A stretch of DNA of 64,000 nt from Thozetella sp. PMI_491 (GCA_021432635.1 MU270022.1:806001-870000), one strand, 5' to 3'. Positions 47,952 through 59,859 are shown, numbered from the stretch's first letter. Notes: generated from the sequence alone by a model not told the origin. A program made the numbers and translations.

Positions 47952-50170
47952 ATGGACGGGTCACGGAGCCCGCTTCGAACCAAGGCTCGGCGGCGAATCT
48001 TGTCATGCACTAGCTGTCGACGACTGAAGAGCCGGTGTGAATATGACGCTGGCATCAATTCCTGCCAGAGATGCCACAAACTTCGGTTAGATTTCGTTCC
48101 TATGACGAGCCCTGTGCACTTCAGCCATTGACAGCCTACAGCCTGCGATGTTCCTTACATACAAATGAGCCCGTTCCCGCTCCCGCGGCTACTACCGCCG
48201 CCGCCACTGCCACTGTCACCGCTAATAGCTATGTTGCTGCCCATGAAACGACCAGTGATGACAGGTATGTCCGTAAAATCATGCTATGATATCAAGGGGC
48301 TTAGAGAAAAATAGAATTGCTAGTGTTGAGAATTCTCTAGCCTCGGTCCAGAATTCGGTTGATCAAATCTTGCGGATGCTCCAGCAAAGCGCAGGGCGCC
48401 TGCTACCCTTACAGGATAGCTTTCCCGGGAATAACAAACCCCAAATTCCGGAGAGTGGATCAGGGAGAATTCAGGAAGAGTCATTTGAGGCTGCTGAATT
48501 TCCTCCTCTCTACCAGGCGCAGGATGACGTCCACAAGTCGGCTCCTATTATGGTCGTGCGCCTCAGCAACCGCAGGCTCTACGAAGACGCCCAAAGGGAT
48601 ATCGTCAGCCAGGGCATCTTAAACGAGGTAGTAGCAGAGAAACTAGTGGCCGAGTCAGTCGACCGCAGTCCTTTTAGGATCAGGTGCTGACTCGCGTAGG
48701 TTTATTCTGCGTCTTGGGCATGTCCTCCAGATCAAGGGTGTCGATGACCTGACTTCGGCAGCATCCATTCGCGAAGCATCTCCTCTACTCTTTTCTGTCT
48801 GTTGTCTACAGGCTTTAAGATTCTTCAAGGACGATGAGTTAGTAACACCAGATGAACATCGACAGTTGTACGAAGAAGTGAGGAAGATACTGGGGCAGAT
48901 TGTTCTGGCGAGCCCACTGCCTCTCGAAGAATTATACGCCATACTGATCATGTGCACCTTTGAGGCGGCGCCGAGAGTTTGTTCCATGATAGTTCTCAAA
49001 CATTGCCGCGAACTAACAGCCACTTCAGCCAGCTTACGAGTACATTGAGAGTTGGCATTTGAGCGGTATCTGTGCCCAGCAAGCCATATCCACCATAGAC
49101 TTTGCCGAGATCCTATGCAACCTGGGCCTTGGAAAGAATGAAACGAGAGACAAAAAATGCCTTTCTCTGTGGAACAACATTTGTCTCGTTAATTTACGGT
49201 ATTGATACGTCCCTCAGTAAAGATGCGGCCTACCGAAAGCTGACAGTCGCAGATTTGCCGTGGGCACTGGCAAACCGCCAACAACCCCGGCAGATCTTCT
49301 AGAGCAGTGCTCTGCAATTTTGAATCACCCTCAAGCCACAATAGATGACGGGATTGTTCTGGCCGAGATACTTCTCTTCTCTGCCCTGTGTAACAAGCAC
49401 ATGCCCCCGGTGCTTGACGAGCACGGCCATTGCGCGGAATTGGCAGACTGGGAGAAAAGATGGGAGCATCTTCTCAGTGAGTCAACTAAGGATCGCTTCT
49501 TGGATTGGCTAACCGTAGTGCAGAGTCCAAGGAGGCTATTTACCTGAGGTTCGGCCGCGAGTTTGCCTATCTTGTATTGGCCATGCGCTCGCTAGAGAGA
49601 TGCTGGTCGAACGGAAGGAGCCAGCCCGAGGCCGGTCAACTTATCGGCCACAACATTCCTCAGGACAGCGATATCCGCAGCAGAGACAAGACAGCTAAAT
49701 CGACCGATTCATTTTACGCTGGCGCGCGCAAGTACGCGCTTTCCATGGCTCGGATATTTCTAGAAATGCCCACCGGACTTGTCCAGGAACTACCTAAGTT
49801 TCACCATATATGCATAGCATACTGTTCTATCGTCCTGTCAGAATGTATTGGTGAAGCTGAGAGCCCGAATGAGGAGGTTACTAAGACTCTCTCAGACGTA
49901 TGCACTCACTACCGCCGCTTTTCTGACGAGCTCCCCGCTGTCATGAATGTGGCCTTGGAGAAGATGCGGACCGTATCGATTAGGATAACATCGTCTCTCC
50001 AAGATGAACAGAGCCTTAGCTCTTATCCACCCAAGGAGGTAGCTGGCGATAGCGCAGGTGTTGAAGGGGATCTCGACGCCGAGTTCTTTGCCCATGAGCT
50101 AAGCTTGATGTCGTTTCCAACGGTTGATGACTTTTTTGGGAATTGGATGATGAATACCGACGGCGAGTAA
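47952..50170 (+). CDS. Zn2Cys6 fungal transcription factor, seven exons
   Basis: Nuclear regulator of about 639 aa. Exons: 47952-48085, 48142-48264, 48315-48653, 48700-48976, 49029-49198, 49247-49476 and 49524-50170; introns of 46-56 bp, every phase agrees. The zinc cluster is split by intron 1: C-TS-C-RRLKSR-C ... C-QR-C-HKLRLR-C. A coiled-coil-like linker (IASVENSLASVQNSVDQIL) follows, as usual for dimerising members. An Ala/Thr-rich run lies near residues 54-72. The middle and C-terminal regions fit the fungal TF domain (PLLFSVCCLQALRFF, YIESWHLSG, GTGKPPTTPADLLEQC). The intron at 48654-48699 (GTCAGT...CGTAG) is the least certain. It is convergent with the DUF1275 gene. Confidence 0.83.
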
Positions 50171-50249
50171 ACTGTTTGCCTTCTCAAAGAACGATACAAT
50201 TCAATGATAATGCCGTTTAAGATTATCCGGTACGTCCAGTAGGTGACCA

Positions 50250-51072
50250 TCAGGTCGAATCTGCTGGCCAGAATAACCACGCAGCAGAAATTGCGTACTT
50301 AAGCCCAGCAGCCACGAAAAAGACAGCCGGTATCCCTACCCGACTCCTTGATAGCCACCCTCCCACGACAGCCCCCAGAAGAAGGGCAGACACAGCGCCT
50401 AGTCGCCGATTCCTAGAAGGGTTCATTTTCAAGCTTTCCAGAAATTTGGCGTCCGCTGCGAGGCCCAAGTAGACGCTCGTAAGAACAGTTGTTGGAATCT
50501 CCTTAAAACCCAGCACCTCACTTGTCCATACCTGGCCTCCTCCCTGTAGCCCAAGGAATACGAGCGGGATTAGCACCATCATCGAGTCTGAGCTGCTGGT
50601 CTCGTCCGGCACGAGTTTGACTTGAACAAGCACCGCAGCCAACGTAAGACAGCTAGCTTGTATCAAGAAGGACAGCGCTAGCATTTTCCGACTCCGGGGT
50701 CGGACGTTGCGCATCCGCGAGAAGAGAAAGCAGCCAAGCAGAAACGCAAGGATGGCGATGAGCGAGCGAAGCCAGCCATAAGGTTTGGTTATAGGCAGTC
50801 CTGCGGCACCGAGTCCAAGAAATATAGTGTTGCCCAATCTCGTTGTTAGCCGGAAGTTACGGGAGGATATCCCCTGGTAGCCTACCTGTCTGCATACTAA
50901 CAAAACAGCTCCAAGCGTTAAATGAGCCGCTGTCGCACAGTCCTGATATGAAGCTGCAGATCAACAAGACAAGCTCGGAATGCCGTCGGCAGACATCCTG
51001 TCCCAAATACTGCAATAGACGGACTGGCCGGGATGGAATTGGAGCGTTCTTCTCAAGGTCAGTTTGACCCAT
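50250..51072 (-). CDS. DUF1275 (YoaK-like) membrane protein, splice site damaged
   Basis: Predicted membrane protein of about 255 aa if spliced as in its relatives. Exon 1 is 51072-50886, with LVLLICSFISGLCDSGSFN and FVSMQTG. Exon 2 resumes as NTIFLGLGAAGLPI at about 50833 and ends at 50250. Together they give the DUF1275 core VSMQTGNTIFLGLG and six helices. The donor (GTAGGC) and branch (GCTAAC) are present, but the base pair before the needed exon-2 start is GG (ATTGG), not AG. The only nearby AG (ACGAG) breaks the frame. This points to a lost acceptor by one transition, a base error, or non-canonical splicing. Function of the family is unknown. Confidence 0.72.
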
Positions 51073-52386
51073 CTCGAAATACCCTCAATACGTTTGCTGA
51101 ATAATTGTGATGTATTCAATGCCTCGGTTTATGACGTTGAGGATTCTGGCAACTATTACTCTTCGCCAGTCAGTGGGTCTGGTGGTTGCCGACGGTTACC
51201 GCCGGCACTCGACGGAAGCCGGTCTTGTCCGGTGGTGCCAGTGAAATGCCACTTAGGGCGACACCACCTCCCATAGAACATCAAAGCATACAACAGGCAG
51301 TGCAGGCAAGCTATGTGGAATATACGTTCATTCATATAGACTTCTCTCAGATGTTTTGGTTTCCAATGCAGTGGATTCAGTATCCTGTCGAGTCAGGAAC
51401 ACATCTGTGTCTGCCAGTATTGCCTTCGGTGCTACTATTTGTAGCGATTCTTGCCCTTGCTAGACTGGGAACATGAGAAATGAATGTGCAAAATAGTAGA
51501 CAAGTCTTTCTCCTGGCTCTGCAGCGGACAAGTCCGATGCTGGCTGTTCGTATCTGCGTCCAAAGGACTTGACCCATGGAAAAGTTGCGCAATCCGATGC
51601 CTGTTCACCCTACTTAGCACACATAGCAAGCATACCGGACCCCCCCACGGTCCAATCAACCCTTAAGAGGGCCCTACACGACCCCGAGATCTTCGCAGAG
51701 ATTATCGAGGACACAGACTTCTACAACAGTATATGCCCACGGTTTACAGCAGTAGCAGAGAATATATTGTAGAAAGTCTTGGCACACGAAAAGAAAAAGG
51801 GACTGTGGCCCTGCCAACCATAGACACACCAGAAGGCACTGGAGCGTAGGAAGGAATCCGAGGCTCTAACCGACCATGGACACCTTACACGCCACCAAGC
51901 CACCTCACGACGCCCTCTAACCCACGAATCCAACTTTACTGGAGGGGCATACCGCACCAGACTGTTTCTTCAGACCCACGGGTACAAGCGTAAAGCTTAC
52001 AACCCGCCGGTCAGAAGAACAGTCTACTGATCCTTTGTTAGAATGAAAATGCCGACGGGTGCCTGTATTAAACAGAGGTCCCGCCGGCACTAGGTCTCCC
52101 CCTAGACGGATAGATACGAGACCTCAGGGCCTGCTCGCAATGGCCGCAAACCGATCGAGCAGGGCCCTGGGTACGCCGTACACTAGGCGAAATTATCCCC
52201 TACCGTCTTGCCAATCTCTTATGTAAACCCACCCCAGGAGCCGACCAGTAAGCCGCGCTACCTGCCTGTCTGTAATACGTTTCTCATGCTGCGTTCCGCT
52301 ATGGCGGCTTCGCACGCCCTTTGCTCCTCGTGTAGCTATATAGGAGGTCCAGGCCATAAGCCTGTAGAACCACGCCGGGCGTTAAA

Positions 52387-52422
<36 letters not shown>

Positions 52423-53826
52423 ACTTAGCAAGCTAAAGACTAGACGATATTTGAGATCTACCGGTCAAGACCTCCGCAAGCGGGTAAAAGATTCTACTTG
52501 GGGCACTCCTAGTACTAGGGAGAGTTCTGTAATCTCAGAGAATGTACTCGGCAAGGCAACACCTCAATTGTACTGCTGCCTCATCGATGACCTAGCCTGA
52601 CCCTCGCACGAGTCGGGGGTTTATCCCCAGCAAGACGCTAAACCATTCACATAATATACCACCAACATCATTTTTTTTCTACCGCAATCTCTTCACTATC
52701 AAGGCCACCGCTCCCTCTCAAGCCCCCCTGCGGTACGAAACTTTCGCGAAGAATATGAATCAAGCTCAGAAAATGCCCGGGTTTCAGCGGCCAAGAATGT
52801 AAATTTTGTGATTTTCACTGGTCCGATATCGAACGCCATAGCGCAATCTTAAGGGCCGGCGCTGTCGCTGTGCAAAGACAATGTCCAGTCGCAGAACCCA
52901 GCCCACCTCGAGCTCAGGCTCTCCCGCAGCGGGTGCCTTCTGCCAGATTATCGACAATGAGGGTACTCAATAAATTATCCATGTTGTGGGGATCAAACTG
53001 TTGTCAAGGCGAGGCCTTTCTAACGCGCCACCATGGCCGTGCTTCATCCGTGCAAAGGAGAAACCGAGCGGAATTAGGTTCGGCTGAGTCGGCGTTACGA
53101 CCCCCCAGCACCGCCGACCGAGCATTTGGCCGCACACAGATAGGGACTGTCTCGTAACAGCGAATTGGGAGCAGCCACTAAACGCGTGGTCGTGGCGGTG
53201 AAATATGCATCTCGGTGTCTTGGCAGTTTGAGGTAGACGAAAAGGACGGCGAGCAGCGCCCAGTATCAGTATCTCACCAGTCGGCCCCGGGGATCTACAA
53301 CATGAGTGCGTCTCCGGGAAAATGGAGACAGGCGGCGACCATAGTCGATGAAGAGACGCAGCACGTTGCGGTCGTGAAAGGCCCGCGATCTCCACTTCAC
53401 ACGACACAAGCCTCAGGAGCCAGGCTAAAGACCTGGATAGGCGACCTCATTCATTGCTCCGTGTTCCAGGAGAACTCAAAACTTGGTGGGTACGGGCCCT
53501 CTTTGGACGCACTAGGCCAGTGGTAATGAAACTTACCTTAATCCGTCTGTCGTCGTTTCATCTGGGGAGGCTGGTGAAACCAATTCTGGACTAGTTCATT
53601 GACCAAATATCGGATGAAGATAGCGCAAAGGGTCTCAAATGAAGGTCTTTTCTATTTTAGGTCTCCCTCCGAGCACATCTTTCAGGGGTGGGCGTCCAGG
53701 AGTCACCATCTGGGATATCAGAGATGTGGAAGGCAGTCTATTGCTCGCTTAATGAGCCACAGAAATCCAATCTAGGTCATCTAATATGAGAATACACTGG
53801 CAGTTCGAACTGCCAAGAAGATCTAT
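51073..53826. other. Gene-poor region with possible coding remnants
   Basis: About 2.75 kb without a supported gene. Two open stretches look somewhat protein-like: one ending at 51772 (DPEIFAEIIEDTDFYNSIC) and one at about 51827-52030 (KALERRKESEALTDHGHLT onward). They may derive from one decayed gene or non-LTR type element, but I cannot name a family. Frames near 52880-53520 also lack recognisable motifs. Confidence 0.4.
52388..52422. repeat. (ACT)11 microsatellite
   Basis: Eleven perfect ACT units. In the plus-strand frame 52208-52600 they would encode a polythreonine run, but that frame shows no other sign of being a gene. Confidence 0.95.
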
Positions 53827-54600
53827 CTAATTCATGTCGCGGGATGTACTCCCGAGGCGGTTCTGTCCAGGGGTATGGCGGAGCCCGCTGCTCACTAGTT
53901 TGGCATCGCCGTCGCCTCTTGCTTTTCCTGCAGGGGGGTCAGCTTTCGCCTGTTCAAGAGATGAAGCTGAGCGTACCTTATCTGTTGTTTGAGCTTGCTG
54001 CTTCCTTCTGCGCCAAAAGACGATGCCAGCAATTCCAATCAACGAAAGAGCGCCTGCATTTCCAGTCAGTGCCAATCCTTTTGCTGATGCGATGCCAAGA
54101 TGCGATGCCTTACCTAAAATTCCCACCACGATAATGAAAGCAGCGCCGGGCCCAGACACAACGCTAGTACCTTGACCGGACTGCAAGCCTGGCAGGGTAG
54201 TCGTCGAATTTGAGATATCGCTCGCCGTGTCGTCTAGGGCGGTTCCAGTTCCGGCTGATGCCGTGGCTGTCACAGTCTGCGTCTTCTCGCTCGAGCCCAC
54301 AAAGACGGTCACAGTTGGTGTCGGTATCTCCGTGGTGCGCGTTATAGTCTTTGCTGGTTCTGTGGTAGCGGTTGTGATGATGGTGGTGAGCCTCGTCGTG
54401 GTGCTTTTAGCGGTGCTTGTCGCAGTGCTTGAAGTCAGCCTGGGGGTTGCTAGCGTGGTCGAGGAAGTAGGGGTTTCCAATCGCGTTGGCGTTATTACTC
54501 GTAGAGGAGTTTTCACATTCGTTGTAGCTCCTGCTTGACGGGCTTCCACGTCGATGGGCGTAGGCTTCGACCGTCTTCTGTGGTGATTGAGCCCAACCAT
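53827..54600 (-). CDS. Ser/Thr-rich single-pass membrane protein
   Basis: Exons 54600-54114 and 54053-53827, about 237 aa after removal of a 60-bp intron. The N-terminus (MVGLNHHRRRSKPTPIDVEA) is basic with no signal peptide. A Thr/Ser/Pro-rich stretch of about 110 residues follows, a likely O-mannosylated ectodomain. Then comes one transmembrane helix (AAFIIVVGILGALSLIGIAG), a stop-transfer WRRRKQQAQ and a polar cytosolic tail. The layout resembles Mid2/Wsc-type surface sensors without their cysteine domains. The intron is a multiple of three and open, so retention would add 20 residues inside the membrane segment. The ATG is the first in frame; an unseen 5' exon with a signal peptide is possible. 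Confidence 0.68.
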   Translation of the reverse strand: MVGLNHHRRRSKPTPIDVEARQAGATTNVKTPLRVITPTRLETPTSSTTLATPRLTSSTATSTAKSTTTRLTTIITTATTEPAKTITRTTEIPTPTVTVFVGSSEKTQTVTATASAGTGTALDDTASDISNSTTTLPGLQSGQGTSVVSGPGAAFIIVVGILGKASHLGIASAKGLALTGNAGALSLIGIAGIVFWRRRKQQAQTTDKVRSASSLEQAKADPPAGKARGDGDAKLVSSGLRHTPGQNRLGSTSRDMN

Positions 54601-55165
54601 GATGACTTTGTCAACCGACACCTGTGACCATCTAGGCAAGACTTGAGAGAGGATAAACGTGGGCGCTGAATTTCTTGTTAGGAAAGAAGAATCATGGGAT
54701 AGATTGGTCTCAGTACTAAGTTTACTTGATGGCCATGATGCTACCTTCTGTTGCTGCTGGTGGGCCTCCGGGGCCGGAAGGGGGACGTCCCGCACCGCCG
54801 CGCACCGTAGCGGCGTGGCGTTTGGGCCGCCCAAGGCAATGTTTCGAGTTTGGTCTCAAAAACGAATTCGTTGGCACCGGCTAACCCAGAGCCATCATCC
54901 GATATCGAATGGTAAGTGACAGAATCTTAGCACGTTTGGAATATTCTATTTCCAACTTTAGCCAGGAAGCGTCGCTAATCCTTGGCATCACTCTGAGGGG
55001 TCGATAGGGCTCATTACCCAAACAACTTGCCCCCAAGGCCTCCCAAAAGGCTTCACGGAACCAAAGGCCCATGCCTCCCTTCTACCGTCCGAGTCTTGAT
55101 TGCAATTTTCTGGGCTATTCTCTACAGGCAACTTCTCTCAGTCGACTTTGATCTCATTGCCCGCC
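54601..55165. promoter_or_regulatory. Divergent promoter region
   Basis: About 565 bp between the Ser/Thr-rich protein gene and the MFS gene. No distinct operator recognised. Confidence 0.35.
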
Positions 55166-57285
55166 ATGGCGTCTCGAAATTCGTGGGTGCCCAACCCTGC
55201 GCTGTCTAGGCGGTTCACGACCATGGAGGGCTGGCGCGATGTCAGGTCTAGTATATACGCTGCCGCTGGAATCGGCTTCCGAGCGATAACCATCGAGCCG
55301 CAATTCGACCTGGAGCAGTACCACGATGATAATCCCCGACCGACTTTGTCGGCCAGATCAACAGCGACGAGTTTCAAGGAAACTGGTATGCCTGTGACGC
55401 GCGAGCGAAGCCGACAGAAGTCGCAAAATCCTTTTGATGATAGCAATGGAGTGTTGGAGGGAGAGCCGGATGGAAGCGAAAATCCTTTCGCGGACCCGGA
55501 AACTTTGGCCAAGCTAGAAAGGGCCCCAACAAAGAAAGCAGAGCCTGAAGTAGACGAGCCTTACCACACCTTCTCACCAAAACAGAAGTGGTTTGTCGTT
55601 ATTCTTATCGGAGTTGCTGGGCTCTTCTCGGGCCTGTCCTCCAACATATACTTCCCGTCGTTGGACGCTATCTCCAAGGTCTCTATGGGAACCCTTCTCT
55701 GCTTACGGTGATACGTGCCTAACGCTCGCGCAGGATTTAAACGTCAGCCTTGATGCCGTATCACTAACTATCACGTCATACCTTATTATCCAAGGCATTT
55801 CTCCAGTGTTCTGGGGATCTATTTCCGATGCCTTGGGTCGCCGCCCTATCTATATCGCTTCCTTCTCCGTGTACATCATCGCCAACATTGGCTTGAGCTT
55901 CTCGCCCAACTTTGCAGTGCTACTTATCTTCCGGGGTCTTCAGGCGGCCGGAAGTGCATCCACCGTCAGCATCGGTAAGGTCTCAATTCACTTTCCCTGG
56001 CTTATTGGCCTCGCTGTTCGCCACGGGGGCTAACTTCCTAAGGAAATGGTGTCATACAGGACATTACCCCTCCAGCAGAGCGTGCTGCGTTTATTAGCTT
56101 TTACCAAGCAAGTAAGTCTTCATCCAACCGCATTCCACTTCATGTTGCATAGGCTAGTCTAACAACACCGTTTCTCCTCAGTCCGTAACTTCAGCATTGC
56201 GATTGGGCCCGTACTCGGCGGTCTCCTGGCCAACTTCTTCGGCTTCAGATCCATTTTTGTCTTCCTCCTGATCTTATCGTCACTTACACTCACTATCATC
56301 ATCTTCTTTCTCCCCGAAACGATGCGTACCATCGCTGGGAATGGTAGTCTTCGACAACGCGGTATCTACCGACCCTTGGTGGACAACTTCAAAAAGGAGC
56401 CTGCCTATATGCAGGACCCCGAGGAGTCTGTGGGAGGCAAGAAGATAACTCTTGGGACTTTTATCGAGCCGCTCAAGCTACTGGGCGAAAGGGACATCTT
56501 GTTCAATTTGCTATTTGGAGGACTGGTGTATGCTATCTGGAGCATGGTCACTTCAAGCACTACTGGACTCTTCAAGTCCCAGTTTGGGCTCAGCGAACTT
56601 GTTCTTGGCACAGCCTTTCTACCCAACGGTAAGTCAGATCGGACGAAGAAATCGCTGGTATCATGTTCTAATCGAGCGGTCTGTCATGTAATTAGGTCTC
56701 GGCACAATTGTGGGCTCGGCCATCGCAGGAAAACTGATGACAAAAGATTACCGGAATGCCGAGGCTGCCTATAAGGCTACTCATGGGCTGCCCCCGGACT
56801 ACAAGCTGCCCGCAAAGAATGTTCCTGTCGACTTCCCGATAGAGCAAGCCCGCCTACGACACTTGCCATGGATCTCTGGTATATTTGCCGTCTCGACAGC
56901 ACTGTACGGTTTCTCACTCTCGACTCCGGCGGTCACGTCGCTCACTGCATGGATCATCGCACCGTTGACGCTGCAGTTTCTCATTGCGGCCACCAGCAAT
57001 GCAGTGTTCGTCCTGAACCAAACTCTGGTCTCCGATCTTTGCCCCGGGAAAGGAGCAAGTGCCACAGCCATCAATAACTTGGTGCGTTGCGGTCTCGGTG
57101 CCGTAGGAGTGGCATTCATTGAGACTATGATCTCAGCCTTGGGATCTGGGCCAACCTTCCTTGGCCTGGCCTTGTTCGTCATGGTGTTTTTACCGCTAGC
57201 AGTGGTGAACTGGTACTGGGGGATGGGCTGGCGAGCTAGCAGAATGGCCAAGAAAGCAAACGCAGCAGGGAAAGAGACAGTTTAA
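55166..57285 (+). CDS. MFS transporter, DHA1 (QDR-like) drug:H+ antiporter
   Basis: Plasma-membrane transporter of 619 aa. Exons: 55166-55678, 55734-55974, 56043-56111, 56182-56628 and 56696-57285, all in phase. The cytosolic N-tail of about 145 residues has two Asn-Pro-Phe motifs (QNPFDD, ENPFAD), which can act as endocytic adaptor signals. Twelve-helix MFS core: SSNIYFPSLDAIS, motif A-like GSISDALGRRPIYI, RGLQAAGSASTVSIGNGVI and GPVLGGLLANFFGFRS. DHA1 proteins of this type export drugs, amino acids or polyamines with proton exchange. It heads the group of metabolic genes that fills the right end of the window. Confidence 0.9.
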
Positions 57286-57484
57286 GCGCGAAGTTCTAGG
57301 TCGATCCGGTAAGATTAGAATTTATAGACATTATAGACCGTCATCCATGTATAGATATTGCGAGAAAAGACACTATCATCATCATTTTCGAGAAAGCCAG
57401 TAATGGGTAGGATTGACAGGATGAGACCGGGCTCAAGCCGAACAACACCATCCATGAAAATCCATATGAAGCCAATGGGCATGG

Positions 57485-58076
57485 CTAAGGAGGAACTGCA
57501 AAGGTACTTTCTACCTCGACTATGTCGTCCTAGAATAGTGATAATAGTGAGACTACGGCCGTTTGAGATGGTTATCCGTTACCTGGTTTAGCCGCGACAC
57601 TTCCACGATGGCCCGGGGTGGTAAAGGCACGTTACCCCACAACTCCCTCTGCGCCTCGTTCACCAGAGGCTTGCACTGGGCCATATCTGTGGTGTGTCTA
57701 TATGACTGTTAGACTAGATACCCAAGGTACAGAGCCAGTCATCCTATAGGATACACTACTAGGCGAAGGCAGCCACCGAGGGATGCACCAGCCGCTTCGG
57801 CGATCATTTTCATGGTTTGGAATTCCCAGTCTTCTTCAACGCGAATATACCACGGCGTCTCGGCAACCCACCTTTTAGCACGCGGAGGTACGCTGGGGAT
57901 TCCTGAGAAGGGCCATCATGTTTGTCCGAGTTCTCAATTGGAACTAACTCTGAGGTTTCGGGAGATATACCGCGTAGCCCTGTTTCATGTTAGACCGAAG
58001 AGAGTTAGACCCCAAGCCTGCATCTTCATATTCGAGGTGGACCTGATATGTAGAGCGTGTTCCCTCGCTTGCTCAT
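57485..58076 (-). CDS. RidA/YjgF-like imine deaminase family protein
   Basis: Multi-exon gene with no long open frame. Clear exons: 57902-57755 (WEFQTMKMIAEAAGASL, CLRLVV), 57697-57583 (HTTDMAQCKPLVNEAQRELW, PPRAIVEVSRLNQ) and 57529-57485 (DDIVEVESTFAVPP, stop). Upstream is 58076-58043 (MSKRGNTLYISG). Together they give the RidA order: N-terminal YxSG, central AAGASL...VYxTDMA-like segment, PPRAxVEVxxL and the closing VEVE strand. RidA enzymes hydrolyse reactive enamines and imines such as 2-aminoacrylate from amino-acid metabolism. The stretch 58042-57903 may hide one more exon (LRGISPETSELVP), and an exon before 58076 is possible (an acceptor precedes TWSIMSK), so the 5' end is uncertain. 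Confidence 0.6.
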
Positions 58077-58647
58077 GATGGACCAAGTTCCTGTGGGGTT
58101 GTAACTGGTGACGATCAGTCCCCGTCAACCAAGTCCATGTATCAACCTACCGCCATGGCAGGCTAAAGAGCTGTACTCCTTGTTTGGAGATATATTCAGG
58201 ATCTCTAAGTTAGTTTGCCATCGTCTCACGAGGAATAGGGTGAGGAACGGGGACTCGTTAGGATCTTATGTGGGCTAAGCATGCGATCCACCTAATGGAG
58301 ATTTGCGGCGTAATGGCTCCTTATCATGCCTCACACAGAAACTACTGGCGTGTGCACAGCTAGGAGAGTCGTACAAATCCGCCCTGCGACAGACCGCAGC
58401 CAACATGGATGCTGAGGGAAGTGGAGATGCACGAGACCGGATTCGAGATCGCAGAATCTCGTAAGATGGCAAAGCCAAGGTCGGCTAGGCCGGACCTACC
58501 ACCGCTGTATATCTTGGCTCTTTTAATAGTTTACCAATTGTAATAATGCCTTAATATCATACTGATTCATACACACCTCATCTTTCTTCCCTGTGAGCTG
58601 GTATCCTATTGCGTGGACCCGTTGATGGGGTTGTCACTAGTGACAAT
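58077..58647. other. Upstream region of the RidA-like gene
   Basis: May contain one more 5' exon of the RidA-like gene near 58205-58155 (open frame with NKEYSSLACHG ending at a GTAGGT donor). It also holds the 3' end of the dehydrogenase gene. Nothing else seen. Confidence 0.4.
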
Positions 58648-59859
58648 TCAATGGCGATGATAAAGACAGTTCATTAATGACTGTCCATTATTAAGACACT
58701 CCAAATTGGTTTCCAAGATTTCGATGCTTCGATCCCAGACTTTTGCCGTCAGCCAGCTTACATGCGGCGTAATGTAGACATTGGGGGCCTTCCACAGCGG
58801 GTGGCCTCTTGGTAGAGGCTCTGGGTCAGTGACGTCAAGGGCAGCGCCTCGAATCTGACCCGTCTCCAGAGCATCTACCAGAGCGTCAGTGTCAACATGG
58901 CGACCACGGGCGATGTTTGTTAGGAAAGTCTTCTTCTTGCTCAGGATCTTGAACTGTTCATATGAGATCAGCCTCTCGGTGTCCTTTACGAGGGGCAGGC
59001 TGATGACTAATATGTCAAGATCTTGGGCCAGAAAATTGTTGATGCTTTCTTTCGAGGTACCGTGAAACCATCTGGAAGGGGCGGTGCCCTCTAGATCTCC
59101 GGTACCAGGGGCGCAGAATTCATTGTGCATATCTCCTCTGCGGGTCTCTGGTGTAGTGCGTTCGTTACGGGTATAAGCATAAACTTCCATCCCCATTGCC
59201 TTGGCTATTCGTGCACACTGGCGGCCGATGGAACCGTATCCAAGAACGCCCCTTGAACTTGTAAGCCAGATGCTGTTATTCATGAGCCGCAAACTCACAT
59301 TCGAAGTCCGTAGGAGTCTTCAAGGTCGAGAGTACGTGGCTTATCCCAGACTTCCTCGTCCATGAATTTCTGAAACCTGAGAAAACGGTGCTGGTTCATA
59401 AGCCAGGTGCCTATTACCCATTCAGCAATTTGGGGGCTGGAGGTTCTGCTGCGTTAGCGGCCACACACTAAGGCTTATGGGGCTGCACTGGCAAATGGTA
59501 ACATACGTGTATGCTCCGCTCGCGTTGGAAAACGCAATGTCGTTATTGAGATATGTAGGATGATCACGCCACAAATCCACCCCTGCGGAGGCGACCTGGA
59601 CAAACCTCACTTTCGAAAGGAGGTGAGCAGGTGGTGGAGACCAGTCCACAAACAACAGCGTTATCCCATCCCAGTATTCAGCAGGCAGATCCTCTTCTTT
59701 TACTAGCTCCCCATCCTGGTCGACGGAGGCAGCCCAGTTGATCTCCAGGCCGGGATACTTGGCCTTGGTCTTCGCAATCCATTGAAGGTCTGGGACTTTC
59801 GGCAAGAAGAGAAGCAACTTGTCTTTGCTCAAGGCACAATATTCACTTAGGGAGCCCAT
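58648..59859 (-). CDS. D-isomer-specific 2-hydroxyacid dehydrogenase
   Basis: NAD(P)-dependent oxidoreductase of 364 aa. Exons: 59859-59507, 59436-59299 and 59251-58648; introns of 70 and 47 bp. The start is ATG 59859 (upstream only GTG). The N-terminal substrate domain has VQVASAGVD and NASGAYT. The Rossmann half begins at MGVLGYGSIGRQ (GxGxxG). Catalytic residues: Arg in NIARGRHVDTDAL, Glu in DVTDPEPLP, His in YITPHVSWL. It reduces 2-keto acids or oxidises D-2-hydroxy acids; the precise substrate is open. An insertion of about 25 residues after the first Rossmann strands (RTTPETRRG to SRWFHGTSKE) is common in fungal members. It lies on the same strand as the RidA-like gene and the 2OG-oxygenase-like gene. 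Confidence 0.9.

Noticed and set aside
52208-52600. Plus-strand frame with a polythreonine run
   Set aside because: The run is simply the ACT microsatellite; flanking residues show no protein-like pattern.
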